From contig NZ_MUHH01000009.1 of the NCBI RefSeq assembly GCF_002217475.1, positions 62,001 through 126,000 of the forward strand: a DNA stretch of 64,000 nt. The letters are read 5' to 3'. Under the pieces are notes generated by a model. The model ran no database searches and was not told the DNA's origin. It was given only the letters and a program-made list of their open reading frames with translations. The position numbers and the translations under genes are program-made. This document shows positions 42,292 through 50,541 of the stretch, one piece after another; positions within the stretch are counted from its first letter, which is position 1, and every line of letters starts with the position of its first letter. Origin of the DNA: Flavobacterium tructae. Lineage in GTDB: Bacteria; Bacteroidota; Bacteroidia; Flavobacteriales; Flavobacteriaceae.

Positions 42292-42694
42292 TACAATTTG
42301 TTTTTTGAGTTATTCAAAACAAATATAAAGATAACCTTATTAAAAAAGAACTTGTATGCTAATTAATAAATTGGTAAATACTGTTTTATCACCCGATCAA
42401 CAGACCTTTCTTCTTCATTACAGCCCAATATCAAATCTATAATATCAAAATAAACTTACGAAATAAAAAAATTTAAAAACACAATTTGAAGTATAAATCT
42501 GACTAAATAATAAATACATCTCAAAAAACCGATCCCAAATAAACTTCTTAAATAGAGCCAATTACATACCTAAAATCAATAAAAATGGGAAATTTAGTAA
42601 TTATTTAAACCAAAATATAAAACAATAAATTCCTAATTCTGTAGTTTTGACTAATAAATAACATTTAAAAAAATCAAATTTTAAAAACACTTTT
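42292..42694. other. 403-base divergent promoter region between the two PorT-like genes
   Basis: AT-rich and without an ORF. A TAGTTTTG box at 42642-42649 may serve the right-hand gene, 46 bases before its ATG. No word array or RNA structure was found. Confidence 0.5.
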
Positions 42695-43255
42695 ATGAAA
42701 AAGATAATTTTAGCAGCTGTATTGTTTATCGCAACTTCAGCTACAATTCAGGCACAATTAGTACAATTTGGAGTTAAGGCAGGGGTTAACTTTGCGAGCC
42801 AAACCGGAGACGCAGGTCTTCAGGGTGTAGCATTTGACAAAGAGGGAATCACTAGCTACCACGTAGGGGTTGTTGCAGAACTTAAATTGTTAGACAAATT
42901 TGCTATTCAACCGGAGCTTTTATATTCTACTCAGGGAGCAACTTACAAAAATGCTGTAAATGAATTTAAAAATGAATTAGGCTACTTATCTATTCCTGTA
43001 ATGGCTAAGTTTTACTTAAACGATACTTTTAGCTTAGAAGTAGGTCCTCAGGCTTCCTTTTTATTAAGTGAAAAGAATAAGTTTGATGTTAAAGATGCAC
43101 AAACTTTTGAGTTTGGTCTTAATGCCGGATTAGGAGTAAAACTTACTAAAAGCATTTTTGTTCAGGGTCGTTATGGTCTAGGATTAACTGAAGCTTCTAA
43201 AAATGCTGATGTTAAAAACTCAACTTTCCAGATCTCTGCCGGATTCTTGTTCTAA
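42695..43255 (+). CDS. PorT-like outer-membrane beta-barrel protein (paralogue 2)
   Basis: A 186-residue protein with a signal peptide (MKKIILAAVLFIATSATIQAQ). The barrel pattern follows its divergent neighbour: QFGVKAGVNFASQTG, SYHVGVVAELKLLDKFAIQPELLYSTQGATYK, LGYLSIPVMAKFYLND, FSLEVGPQASFLLSE and a final strand FQISAGFLF. Function unknown. Members of this family in gingival Bacteroidota include PorT of the type IX secretion system, but small barrels like this are numerous and not secretion-specific. Confidence 0.87.
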   Translation: MKKIILAAVLFIATSATIQAQLVQFGVKAGVNFASQTGDAGLQGVAFDKEGITSYHVGVVAELKLLDKFAIQPELLYSTQGATYKNAVNEFKNELGYLSIPVMAKFYLNDTFSLEVGPQASFLLSEKNKFDVKDAQTFEFGLNAGLGVKLTKSIFVQGRYGLGLTEASKNADVKNSTFQISAGFLF

Positions 43256-43275
43256 AAAATATATCACATACTTTT

Positions 43276-43316
43276 ACCAAAACCGTTCTATTAATTGGAA
43301 CGGTTTTTTTATTTTT
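43276..43316 (+). terminator. Terminator of the second PorT-like gene
   Basis: Stem AACCGTTC (43281-43288) with GAACGGTT (43298-43305), 9-base loop, T-run after. Confidence 0.88.
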
Positions 43317-43324
43317 ACAACTGT

Positions 43325-43440
43325 TCAATGGCGATGGCAAAAATCAATGACAATTTCAATGACAATGGCAATGTCAAAATTCAATGATACTTACCAATTG
43401 TTTTACATTTCACATATTACATTTCACATATCACACCTTA
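43325..43440. repeat. Two adjacent word arrays before aroQ: 6-base (CAATGR) and 7-base (CATTTCA)
   Basis: 43325-43390 holds CAATGA, CAATTT, CAATGA, CAATGG, CAATGT in 6-base register. 43403-43440 holds CATTTCA, CATATTA, CATTTCA, CATATCA in 7-base register, the complement of the GTGAAAT word at 11278 and 43861. The second array ends 7 bases before the aroQ ATG and so occupies the whole leader. Confidence 0.8.
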
Positions 43441-43446
43441 CTATCC

Positions 43447-43860
43447 ATGAAAATCTGCATTATCAACGGACCCAATTTGAATCTTTTAGGAAAAAGAGAA
43501 CCGGAAGTTTACGGAAGTCAAACTTTTGAAGATTATTTTGCAACGTTGCAGGCTAAATTCCCAAACATTGAACTTTCGTATTACCAAAGCAATATTGAAG
43601 GCGAATTGATTGGGAAAATTCAGGAATGTGGTTTTACTTTTGACGGAATTATTCTGAATGCCGGAGCGTATACCCACACGTCTATAGGATTGGGTGATGC
43701 AATAAAAGCCGTTACTACTCCCGTAATCGAAGTACATATTTCAAATACTTACGCCCGAGAGAGTTTCAGACATCAATCGTATTTATCCGGAAATGCCAAA
43801 GGTGTTATCCTTGGTTTCGGACTAAAAAGCTACGAACTGGCTATACAATCTTTTCTGTGA
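43447..43860 (+). CDS. aroQ: 3-dehydroquinate dehydratase, type II
   Basis: 137 residues from the ATG at 43447; in-frame upstream codons belong to the word array. Active-site Tyr22 in GKREPEVYG, the substrate loop NAGAYTHTS (from Asn71) and His97 in IEVHISN are in place. It removes water from 3-dehydroquinate in the shikimate pathway. It stands alone, flanked by word arrays on both sides. Confidence 0.94.
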   Translation: MKICIINGPNLNLLGKREPEVYGSQTFEDYFATLQAKFPNIELSYYQSNIEGELIGKIQECGFTFDGIILNAGAYTHTSIGLGDAIKAVTTPVIEVHISNTYARESFRHQSYLSGNAKGVILGFGLKSYELAIQSFL

Positions 43861-44070
43861 GACGTAAAACGTCAGATGTGAAATGTCAGATGTAAACTGC
43901 AGGATGAGAGCTGTAGGCAACAGATTAATTTTTACCGATTACTATTTTGATTCTTATTTTTTGATTCTTAAAACGTAACCAAATGCAGTGTTCCAGGATT
44001 TACAACTTAAACCAATAAAACATTTCAGATCACATCTCACATCTTACATTTAACTTCTTACATTTAACAA
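43861..44070. repeat. Inverted pair of 7-base word arrays after aroQ
   Basis: Left array (about 43866-43896): GTCAGAT, GTGAAAT, GTCAGAT, GTAAAC. Right array (about 44020-44070): complementary CATCTCA, CATCTTA, CATTTAA, CTTCTTA, CATTTAA. The first begins directly at the aroQ stop codon. The gap between them has no gene. Confidence 0.78.
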
Positions 44071-44125
44071 ATTTTTAATAGCCTCATTTTTAACTTATTC
44101 TATTTTTGTGAGAGATACAACTCTC

Positions 44126-46615
44126 ATGAAAAACTATACTTTACTTGCCTTTTTATTCTTTTCAATTTCAAATTTCGCCCAAATTAAAGGAACTGTAACC
44201 GATGAAAAAGGGACTCCATTGCCCTTTGTATCCATCTTTGAAGAAAACACCTATAGCGGAACTACTTCTAACGAGCAGGGGAAATATCAGCTTACCGTAA
44301 AAGAGCCAGGCAAAAACAAAATCGTTTTTCAATATCTGGGATATAAAACTCATAAAATAACCATTTCTGCTAACGCAAAAACGACGCTGCCGGATGTGAA
44401 AATGACTGAGGAGAGTTTTGCTTTAAACGAGGTGGTAATTGACCCGAAAAACAATCCTGCAAACGCCATTATTAAAAGTGCTATTGCAGCAAAAAAAGAC
44501 AACTCCGACAAAATTGCACGATATACCGCCGATTTCTACTCCAAAGGAATGTTTAAGGTAAAAGACTTACCGAAGAAAATTCTGGGACAAAAAGTAGATC
44601 TGGGTGACGATCTTGCATCGAATTTAGATTCTACCGGAACTGGTATTTTGTATTTATCAGAAACCATTTCTAAGGTTACTTTTGAAAAACCTAACAAATT
44701 AAAAGAACGCATTATTGCTTCTAAAATCTCAGGAAACAATAGAGGATATAGCTACAATACTGCTTCACGGTCGACTTATGATTTTTATGAAAACACGATA
44801 AACTTCGACACCAAACTCATTTCTCCTATTGCCGACAATGCTTTCGCTTATTATAAATACAAACTCGAAGGCACTTTTTTTGACGACAATAAACAACAGA
44901 TATATAAAATCAAGGTAATCCCAAAACGTGATAAAGAACCTGTTTTTGAAGGCTACATTTACATTGTAGAGGACAGCTTTGCCATTTACGCCATCGATTT
45001 GGACATCAAAGGCTATCGCATGAAAAACGAATTCACGGAGGTAATGAATCTAAAACAAAATTTCACCTACAATACACAAAATAAAATCTGGATTAAAAAT
45101 GCGCAAACCTTAGATTTCACTGCTGGCCTTTTTGGCATTAAATTCTCCGGAAAATTTGCTTATATATATTCCAATTACGACTTTCCTGCTTCATTTGAAA
45201 ATAAAACATTCGGTAATGAAATTGTCTCTTTCGAACTCAACGCAAATAAAAAGGATGATGCTTTCTGGAACAACATTCGTCCAATTCCTCTAACCATTGA
45301 AGAAAGTAACGATTACACTAAAAAGGATAGTTTGCAAATAATCAGAAAATCTCAAAAATATACGGACTCCGTTGATGCCAAAAACAACAAATTTAAAGTT
45401 CTGGATGTCTTAATGGGCTACAACTATAAAAACACCTACAAAAGACATTCTTTCGAATATAAAGGATTGTTGAATTTGGTTTCGCTAAGTTTTAATACTG
45501 TTCAGGGATTTAATCTGGATTCCGGTTTCTCTTTTAAGAAATGGAGTGAAGACGAAAGTAAAACGACTTCGTTAAGCACCACTTTTAATTATGGTTTTTC
45601 AGATGAACGTTTTAGGGTTACCGGAGAATTCAGCCATAAATTCAACAATGTAAATCACGCTACGATCAGTGCCTCAGGGGGAACTAAAGTAGCACAATTC
45701 AATAGTGCCGAACCTATAACCAAGTTGGTCAACTCTATAAGTTCTTTATTTTTTAAAGACAATTACATGAAACTGTATAATTTAGAATTTGCACAGATCA
45801 ACTATTCGCAAAATGTGCTAAATGGCGTTAGTCTCAACGCAAAATTGGGTTATGAGCAGCGAAAACCGCTTTTTAACACCACCGATTATTCTTTCTTCAA
45901 AAGAGAAGACTTATACTCTTCCAATAATCCATTAGCTCCAAACGATTTTACCACTCCTGTATTTGAAAAACATCATTTGTTTAAAACAGCTTTAAGTGCC
46001 CGAATTAACTTTGGAAACAAATACATTTCGAGACCAGATGGGAGATATAATTTTAAAAACGACAAATTTCCAACACTCTTCTTAAATATTGAGAAAGCAT
46101 TTGCAGCTAGCGAAAAGAAATATGAGTTTGAAAAAATAGGAGCAGCAGTTCTCTATGATTTATCTTTAGGCAATAAAGGCGTTTTAGGAATGAGTTTTAA
46201 AGCCGCCAAATTCTTTAATGCCGATAACATTTCGTTTGTCGATTATAAACATTTTAACGGAAACCAGACTCACATTGGCACAAGCGGCCGTTACCTGAAC
46301 GTTTTCAACCTGATGCCTTACTACACCAACAGCACTAATGACAGTTATTTTGAAATGCATCTGGAACACAACGACAAAGGCTATATTATGAATAAAATAC
46401 CGCTGCTAAATCTTTTAAAATCAACTCTGAATATTGGTTTTCACTCGTTAGCCATACCACAAAGAAAGCCTTATTCTGAGTTTACAGCTGGTTTAGATAA
46501 TTTAGGATTCGGGAAGTTCAAAATCTTCAGAGTAGATTATGTTCATTCTTATCAGGGAGGCATTCAGCAAAATGGCGTTGTCTTTGGATTGAAGATTTTG
46601 AATGTATTAGATTAG
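44126..46615 (+). CDS. DUF5686 outer-membrane protein with carboxypeptidase-regulatory-like domain
   Basis: 829 residues from the ATG at 44126 (MKNYTLLAFLFFSISNFAQ is the signal peptide). A GTG six codons earlier overlaps a TATTTTTG promoter box at 44101-44108. The N-terminal beta-sandwich (about 20-105) starts IKGTVTDEKGTPLPFVSI. The DUF5686 region follows, with PANAIIKSAIAAKKDNSDKIARYTADFYSKGMFK and KIKVIPKRDKEPVFEGYIYI, then a barrel-like C-terminal half ending FGLKILNVLD. It probably sits in the outer membrane; function unknown. Its 3' end has been copied into the tandem repeat that follows. Confidence 0.88.
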   Translation: MKNYTLLAFLFFSISNFAQIKGTVTDEKGTPLPFVSIFEENTYSGTTSNEQGKYQLTVKEPGKNKIVFQYLGYKTHKITISANAKTTLPDVKMTEESFALNEVVIDPKNNPANAIIKSAIAAKKDNSDKIARYTADFYSKGMFKVKDLPKKILGQKVDLGDDLASNLDSTGTGILYLSETISKVTFEKPNKLKERIIASKISGNNRGYSYNTASRSTYDFYENTINFDTKLISPIADNAFAYYKYKLEGTFFDDNKQQIYKIKVIPKRDKEPVFEGYIYIVEDSFAIYAIDLDIKGYRMKNEFTEVMNLKQNFTYNTQNKIWIKNAQTLDFTAGLFGIKFSGKFAYIYSNYDFPASFENKTFGNEIVSFELNANKKDDAFWNNIRPIPLTIEESNDYTKKDSLQIIRKSQKYTDSVDAKNNKFKVLDVLMGYNYKNTYKRHSFEYKGLLNLVSLSFNTVQGFNLDSGFSFKKWSEDESKTTSLSTTFNYGFSDERFRVTGEFSHKFNNVNHATISASGGTKVAQFNSAEPITKLVNSISSLFFKDNYMKLYNLEFAQINYSQNVLNGVSLNAKLGYEQRKPLFNTTDYSFFKREDLYSSNNPLAPNDFTTPVFEKHHLFKTALSARINFGNKYISRPDGRYNFKNDKFPTLFLNIEKAFAASEKKYEFEKIGAAVLYDLSLGNKGVLGMSFKAAKFFNADNISFVDYKHFNGNQTHIGTSGRYLNVFNLMPYYTNSTNDSYFEMHLEHNDKGYIMNKIPLLNLLKSTLNIGFHSLAIPQRKPYSEFTAGLDNLGFGKFKIFRVDYVHSYQGGIQQNGVVFGLKILNVLD

Positions 46616-47110
46616 AAAAAGTTACTGAGAAACTAAGGTTCTAAGATTCTAAGTTTTTTCTTAGTATCTTGGAACCTTAGCCACTTCGAATCTGTCACCT
46701 CAATATAATCATCTCCTATTCTATAGGAAGAATTCAGCAAAATGATTAGCAAAAGCTACTGAAAAACTAAAATCCTAAGGTTCCAAGTTTTCCCTTAGCA
46801 TATTAGAACCTTAGCCACTTAGAGTCTTTCTCCTCAATATAAGCATCTCCTATTCTATAGGAAGAATTCAGCAAAATGATTAGCAAAAGCTACTAAAAAA
46901 CTAAGGCCCTAAGATTCTAAGTTTTTCTTAGCATCTTAGGACCTTAGCCACTTAGAGTCTTTCTCCTCAATATAAGCATCTCCTATTCTATAGGAAGAAT
47001 TCAGCTAAATGATTAGCAAAAGCTACTGAAAAACTAAGGCCCTAAGATTCTAAGTTCTTCCTTAGCATCTTAAGACCTTAGCCACTTAGAGTCTTTCTCC
47101 TCAATGATAA
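46616..47110. repeat. 134-bp tandem repeat, about 3.6 copies, built from the junction of two convergent genes
   Basis: Copies begin at 46621, 46755, 46889 and 47022 (periods 134, 134 and 133). Each contains an 8-base CTAAGRTT word array with its complement (a 40-50-base hairpin), CCACTTAGAGTCTTTCTCC, a CCTCAATATAATCATC-like piece and TTCTATAGGAAG. ATTCAGCAAAATG in the unit also occurs in the 3' end of the left gene (46562-46574). CCTCAATATAATCATC matches the 3' end of the right gene (47099-47115) apart from one inserted base. The last copy runs into the stop codon of the CDF gene. About 490 bases, no other gene. Confidence 0.95.
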
Positions 47111-47976
47111 TCATCCGGTTCAATATGAATCAATACATTGCCCAATTGTGGAATTTTTTCTTTTAAAGTATCCTGTAGTTTGTGTGAAAGCTCATGTCCT
47201 TCTTTCACCGAAATTTTAGCCGAAACTATGGCATGGAGATCTACGTGATATCGCATTCCTGCTTTACGGATAAAACATTTTTCGGTACCCAGAATACCCG
47301 GAACTGTTAAAGCCTTTACACGAATTTCTTCGACTAAATCATCGTTCAGATTTTCGTCCATAATTTCACCTAAGGCCGGTCTGAAAATTTTATAACTGTT
47401 GTATAAGATAAAAAAAGCAGCAAAAAGTGCCGCCCAATCATCTGCTGATTCATACCCCTTCCCCATAATCAAGGCGATAGAAATTCCGGTAAACGCTGCT
47501 ACCGAAGTGATCGCGTCACTACGATGGTGCCAGGCATCTGCCGCCAATGATGAGCTGTTGGTTTGTTTGCTTCGTTTCATTACCAGACGAAATGAATATT
47601 CTTTCCATATGATAATAGCTCCCAAAACATAAAGTGTCCAGGATTTTGGTAAATCATGCGGAGTCTGGATATTAGCAATACTTTCATATCCGATAATAGT
47701 CGCTGAAGTAATCAGAAAACCAACCACTAGAAACGTAATTAAAGGTTCTGCGCGACCGTGACCATAAGGATGATTCTCGTCTGCCGGTTTATTCGAATAC
47801 TTAATTCCGAACAGAACCAAAAATGACGAAAATATATCGGTTGTCGATTCGATTGCATCGGCAATTAGGGCATATGAATTGCCAAAAAAACCTGCCAGCC
47901 CTTTTAAAATGGCTAAGCAGGTGTTTCCTATAATACTAAAATAAGTAGCTTTTACAGCTTTTTGTTCATCTGTCAT
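47101..47976 (-). CDS. Cation diffusion facilitator (CDF) family metal transporter
   Basis: A 291-residue protein with six membrane helices (about 13-205) and a C-terminal metallochaperone-like domain (about 210-288, with EEIRVKALTVPGILGTEKCFIRKAGMRYHVDLH). The intramembrane metal site is Glu43 and Asp47 in ADAIESTTD on helix 2 with His150 and Asp154 in DAWHHRSD on helix 5. The first ligand is Glu instead of the usual His or Asp. HPYGHGRAEPL is the loop before helix 3. It exports Zn2+, Fe2+ or a similar divalent ion by proton exchange. Confidence 0.93.
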   Translation of the reverse strand: MTDEQKAVKATYFSIIGNTCLAILKGLAGFFGNSYALIADAIESTTDIFSSFLVLFGIKYSNKPADENHPYGHGRAEPLITFLVVGFLITSATIIGYESIANIQTPHDLPKSWTLYVLGAIIIWKEYSFRLVMKRSKQTNSSSLAADAWHHRSDAITSVAAFTGISIALIMGKGYESADDWAALFAAFFILYNSYKIFRPALGEIMDENLNDDLVEEIRVKALTVPGILGTEKCFIRKAGMRYHVDLHAIVSAKISVKEGHELSHKLQDTLKEKIPQLGNVLIHIEPDDYH

Positions 47977-48000
47977 TTAACTACGTTTATATTTTTTTAG

Positions 48001-48060
48001 CCACGAATTCACGAATTATACAAAAAATTATAATCTTAGTTTAAACTCGTGAATTCGCAG
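48001..48060. repeat. Inverted 9-base word array (CCACGAATT family) between murA and the CDF gene
   Basis: CCACGAATT, CACGAATTA at 48001-48018 and the complement ACTCGTGAATTCG at 48045-48057. Same word family as 30403, 31271 and 50606. It probably forms the 3' hairpin of the murA transcript. Confidence 0.65.
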
Positions 48061-48075
48061 CAAATATTTCTACGT

Positions 48076-49389
48076 TTACGCTCTCACGATTTTTGCTCCA
48101 ATTGCTCTCAAACGCTCATCGATACGTTCGTAACCACGGTCAATTTGCTCGATATTTTGGATTGTACTAGTTCCTTTTGCTGAAAGAGCGGCAATCAACA
48201 ATGAGATTCCTGCACGAATGTCAGGAGATGACATGGTTGTTGCTTTCAATTGAGACTCAAAATTATGTCCCATAACCACCGCTCTGTGCGGATCGCACAA
48301 CATAATTTTTGCTCCCATATCGATTAATTTATCTACGAAAAACAAACGGCTTTCAAACATTTTCTGGTGAATTAAAACATCGCCTTTGGCTTGTGTTGCT
48401 ACAACCAGAACAATACTCAATAAATCAGGAGTAAATCCTGGCCATGGCGCATCAGCAATAGTTAAAATAGAACCATCAATATCTGTTTTTACCTCATACC
48501 CGTCTTTATGAGCAGGAATGTAAATATCGTCATTGCGTTTTTCAATGGTAATTCCCAATTTTCTAAAGGTGTTTGGAATCAAACCTAAATTTTCCCAGCT
48601 TACATTTTTGATCGTAATTTCGCTTTTTGTCATCGCCGCCAGACCAATCCATGAACCAATTTCGATCATATCCGGAAGAATTCTGTGCTCACATCCACCA
48701 AGGCTTTCAACACCTTCAATAGTCAATAAGTTTGAACCTACTCCGGTAATTTTAGCTCCCATAGAGTTTAACATTTTACACAACTGCTGTAAGTAAGGCT
48801 CACATGCAGCATTGTAAACAGTTGTTGTTCCTTTTGCCAAAACAGCAGCCATGACGATGTTTGCTGTACCGGTTACTGATGCCTCATCAAGCAGCATATC
48901 TGTTCCGGTAAGACCTTCCTCAGGAGATTCTACTCCATAGAAATGATCTTCTCTGTTGTATCTGAATTTTGCTCCAAGATTAATGAAACCTTCGAAGTGT
49001 GTATCTAATCTACGACGTCCAATTTTATCTCCTCCAGGCTTCGGAATATATCCTTTACCAAAACGTGCCAAAAGCGGTCCGACAATCATAATAGAACCAC
49101 GAAGAGCTCCACCTTCTTTTTTGAAAGCTTCAGTTTCCAAATAACCTACATTAACCTCATCTGCCTGAAACGTAATCGAACCCGGCTCATTTCGTTGGAT
49201 TTTAACGCCTAAATTACCCAATAAAGTAATTAATTTATTGATGTCAATAATATCGGGAATATTATTAATTCTCACTTTATCCCCCGTTAAAAGCACGGCG
49301 CATAAAATTTGTAATGCTTCATTTTTTGCTCCTTGCGGAGTGATTTCTCCTTTTAAAGGTGTTCCTCCTTCGATTTTAAAAATTCCCAT
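48076..49389 (-). CDS. murA: UDP-N-acetylglucosamine 1-carboxyvinyltransferase with Asp at the fosfomycin position
   Basis: A 437-residue enolpyruvyl transferase that makes the first committed peptidoglycan precursor from UDP-GlcNAc and PEP. PQGAKNEALQILCAVLL (18-34) carries the conserved Lys-Asn. The catalytic loop reads PGGDKIGRRRLDTHFEG, where E. coli has PGGCAIGARPVDLH. Asp121 therefore stands in place of Cys115, the residue alkylated by fosfomycin. DRGYERIDERLRAIGAKI at the C-terminus is typical. It is the last gene of a three-gene minus-strand operon with DUF493 and DUF4290 genes. Confidence 0.96.
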   Translation of the reverse strand: MGIFKIEGGTPLKGEITPQGAKNEALQILCAVLLTGDKVRINNIPDIIDINKLITLLGNLGVKIQRNEPGSITFQADEVNVGYLETEAFKKEGGALRGSIMIVGPLLARFGKGYIPKPGGDKIGRRRLDTHFEGFINLGAKFRYNREDHFYGVESPEEGLTGTDMLLDEASVTGTANIVMAAVLAKGTTTVYNAACEPYLQQLCKMLNSMGAKITGVGSNLLTIEGVESLGGCEHRILPDMIEIGSWIGLAAMTKSEITIKNVSWENLGLIPNTFRKLGITIEKRNDDIYIPAHKDGYEVKTDIDGSILTIADAPWPGFTPDLLSIVLVVATQAKGDVLIHQKMFESRLFFVDKLIDMGAKIMLCDPHRAVVMGHNFESQLKATTMSSPDIRAGISLLIAALSAKGTSTIQNIEQIDRGYERIDERLRAIGAKIVRA

Positions 49390-49400
49390 ATTTCTTTTTT

Positions 49401-49482
49401 AGGTTCTAAGGTTCTGAGATTCTCAGGTTCTAAGACTCTAAGAAAAAAACTTAGCATCTTAGTCCCTCAGCATCTTAGCTAC
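49401..49482. repeat. Inverted 8-base word arrays (CTAAGRTT family) between murA and the DUF4290 gene
   Basis: Left array 49401-49442 (GGTTCTAA, GGTTCTGA, GATTCTCA, GGTTCTAA, GACTCTAA). Right array 49450-49482 (CTTAGCAT, CTTAGTCC, CTCAGCAT, CTTAGCTA). A 7-A loop lies between them, giving a hairpin of about 80 bases inside an operon. Confidence 0.82.
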
Positions 49483-49486
49483 TTTT

Positions 49487-50209
49487 TTACTTCTGATTAT
49501 TATTTTTCTGAAAAGGTTTCGGTTTTCCCGAGCCTTTATTGTTTTTATTGTTTTGGATTTTTGGCTGTCCTGCCGGTGTAATCTTATTCGACATACGCTT
49601 ATTGGTACGCAATAAATCAGTTGTATTTAAAAGCTCTTCAGAACTTTGAAGCAAATTGATTTTACCTCCCGACAACTCATACAGATGCTCAAAAATCACA
49701 TCGTCTTTAACGGTATCCTTGTTCCAGCTTAAATACGACTTTTTCATGTGATTGGCAATCACCATTACCAAAGCATTTTTCATCTCGCCATCTTCCCATT
49801 TATTGGCAACATCGATCATATACTTGATATTGTTTCCGTAAAATCTGTATTTTGGAAAATTCTGCGGATACTGTAAAGCATCTGGTTTTAATTGCAAAAC
49901 ATCGCGAGACGGAATTGGGTATGGTGAATCAACATTCAATTTGAAATCAGACATAATAAAAAGCTGATCCCATAATTTATGCTGAAAATCTGGCACATCA
50001 CGCAAATGCGGATTCAGACTTCCCATTACCTGAATAATGTACTTAGCAGCTTTGTTGCGTGTTTCGACATCTTCAATTGCAGTAGCCTGATCAATCAGTT
50101 TTTGCAAATGACGACCATATTCCGGAATGATTAATCGTTGTCTTTCAGAATTGTATTCTAAATTAAAAACAACATCATTCGCACTTTCTTTTTTATATTT
50201 TTCGTTCAT
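49487..50209 (-). CDS. DUF4290 domain-containing protein
   Basis: A 240-residue cytoplasmic protein. The family part (about 10-200) has LEYNSERQRLIIPEYGRHLQKLIDQATAIEDVETRNKAAKYIIQVMGSLNPHLRD and the later NNIKYMIDVANKWEDGEMKNALVMVIANHMKKSYLSWN. The last 35 residues are a disordered Asn/Lys/Pro tail. Function unknown, but the gene is nearly always found directly before murA in Bacteroidota, suggesting a link to cell-wall synthesis or division. The DUF493 gene lies 3 bases upstream. Confidence 0.9.
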   Translation of the reverse strand: MNEKYKKESANDVVFNLEYNSERQRLIIPEYGRHLQKLIDQATAIEDVETRNKAAKYIIQVMGSLNPHLRDVPDFQHKLWDQLFIMSDFKLNVDSPYPIPSRDVLQLKPDALQYPQNFPKYRFYGNNIKYMIDVANKWEDGEMKNALVMVIANHMKKSYLSWNKDTVKDDVIFEHLYELSGGKINLLQSSEELLNTTDLLRTNKRMSNKITPAGQPKIQNNKNNKGSGKPKPFQKNNNQK

Positions 50210-50212
50210 AAG

Positions 50213-50509
50213 TTATAATGAAACTATACCTTCTATAGTAGAAACTTCTTTGTATTTGCTAATCACCTGGTCAGCACTATGCATGGTAACATCAACCGAA
50301 ACACTGGTAAATTTACCGGTTTTAGATTTTGTGGTTTTGATAACCGCTCCCATACTGTCAAAAGCTTTTTCAACTCGCTCAACATTATCGTCTACTGAAG
50401 GTACTATGAATTTATACAAGTATTCTGCTGGCCAGGTATTTGAATTGTCTAACTCAACTTTTAATCTTTCGTAAAATTCAGCGGTGTTTTTTTCTTTATC
50501 GTTCTCCAT
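50213..50509 (-). CDS. DUF493 (YbeD-like) small protein
   Basis: A 98-residue protein with the ferredoxin-like ACT-type pattern of YbeD: FYERLKVELDNSNTWPAEYLYKFIVPS, then VERVEKAFDSMGAVIKTTKSKTGKFTSVSVDVTMHSADQVISKYKEVSTIEGIVSL. The YKFIVPS and YxSVxxxxxxxSxxxVxxxY elements are the family's conserved parts. YbeD is thought to be regulatory. First gene of the DUF493-DUF4290-murA operon. Confidence 0.9.
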   Translation of the reverse strand: MENDKEKNTAEFYERLKVELDNSNTWPAEYLYKFIVPSVDDNVERVEKAFDSMGAVIKTTKSKTGKFTSVSVDVTMHSADQVISKYKEVSTIEGIVSL

Positions 50510-50541
50510 TCGTAATTAAAAATAAACGCAAATATACGGTT

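Noticed and set aside
43384..43446. N-terminal extension of aroQ
   Set aside because: The extra codons are translated word-array sequence, and the enzyme family starts at MKICIINGPNLNLLG.
46616..47110. CRISPR-like array
   Set aside because: Units are about 134 bases and nearly identical throughout, with no short repeat/unique spacer pattern and no cas genes; it is a tandem duplication.
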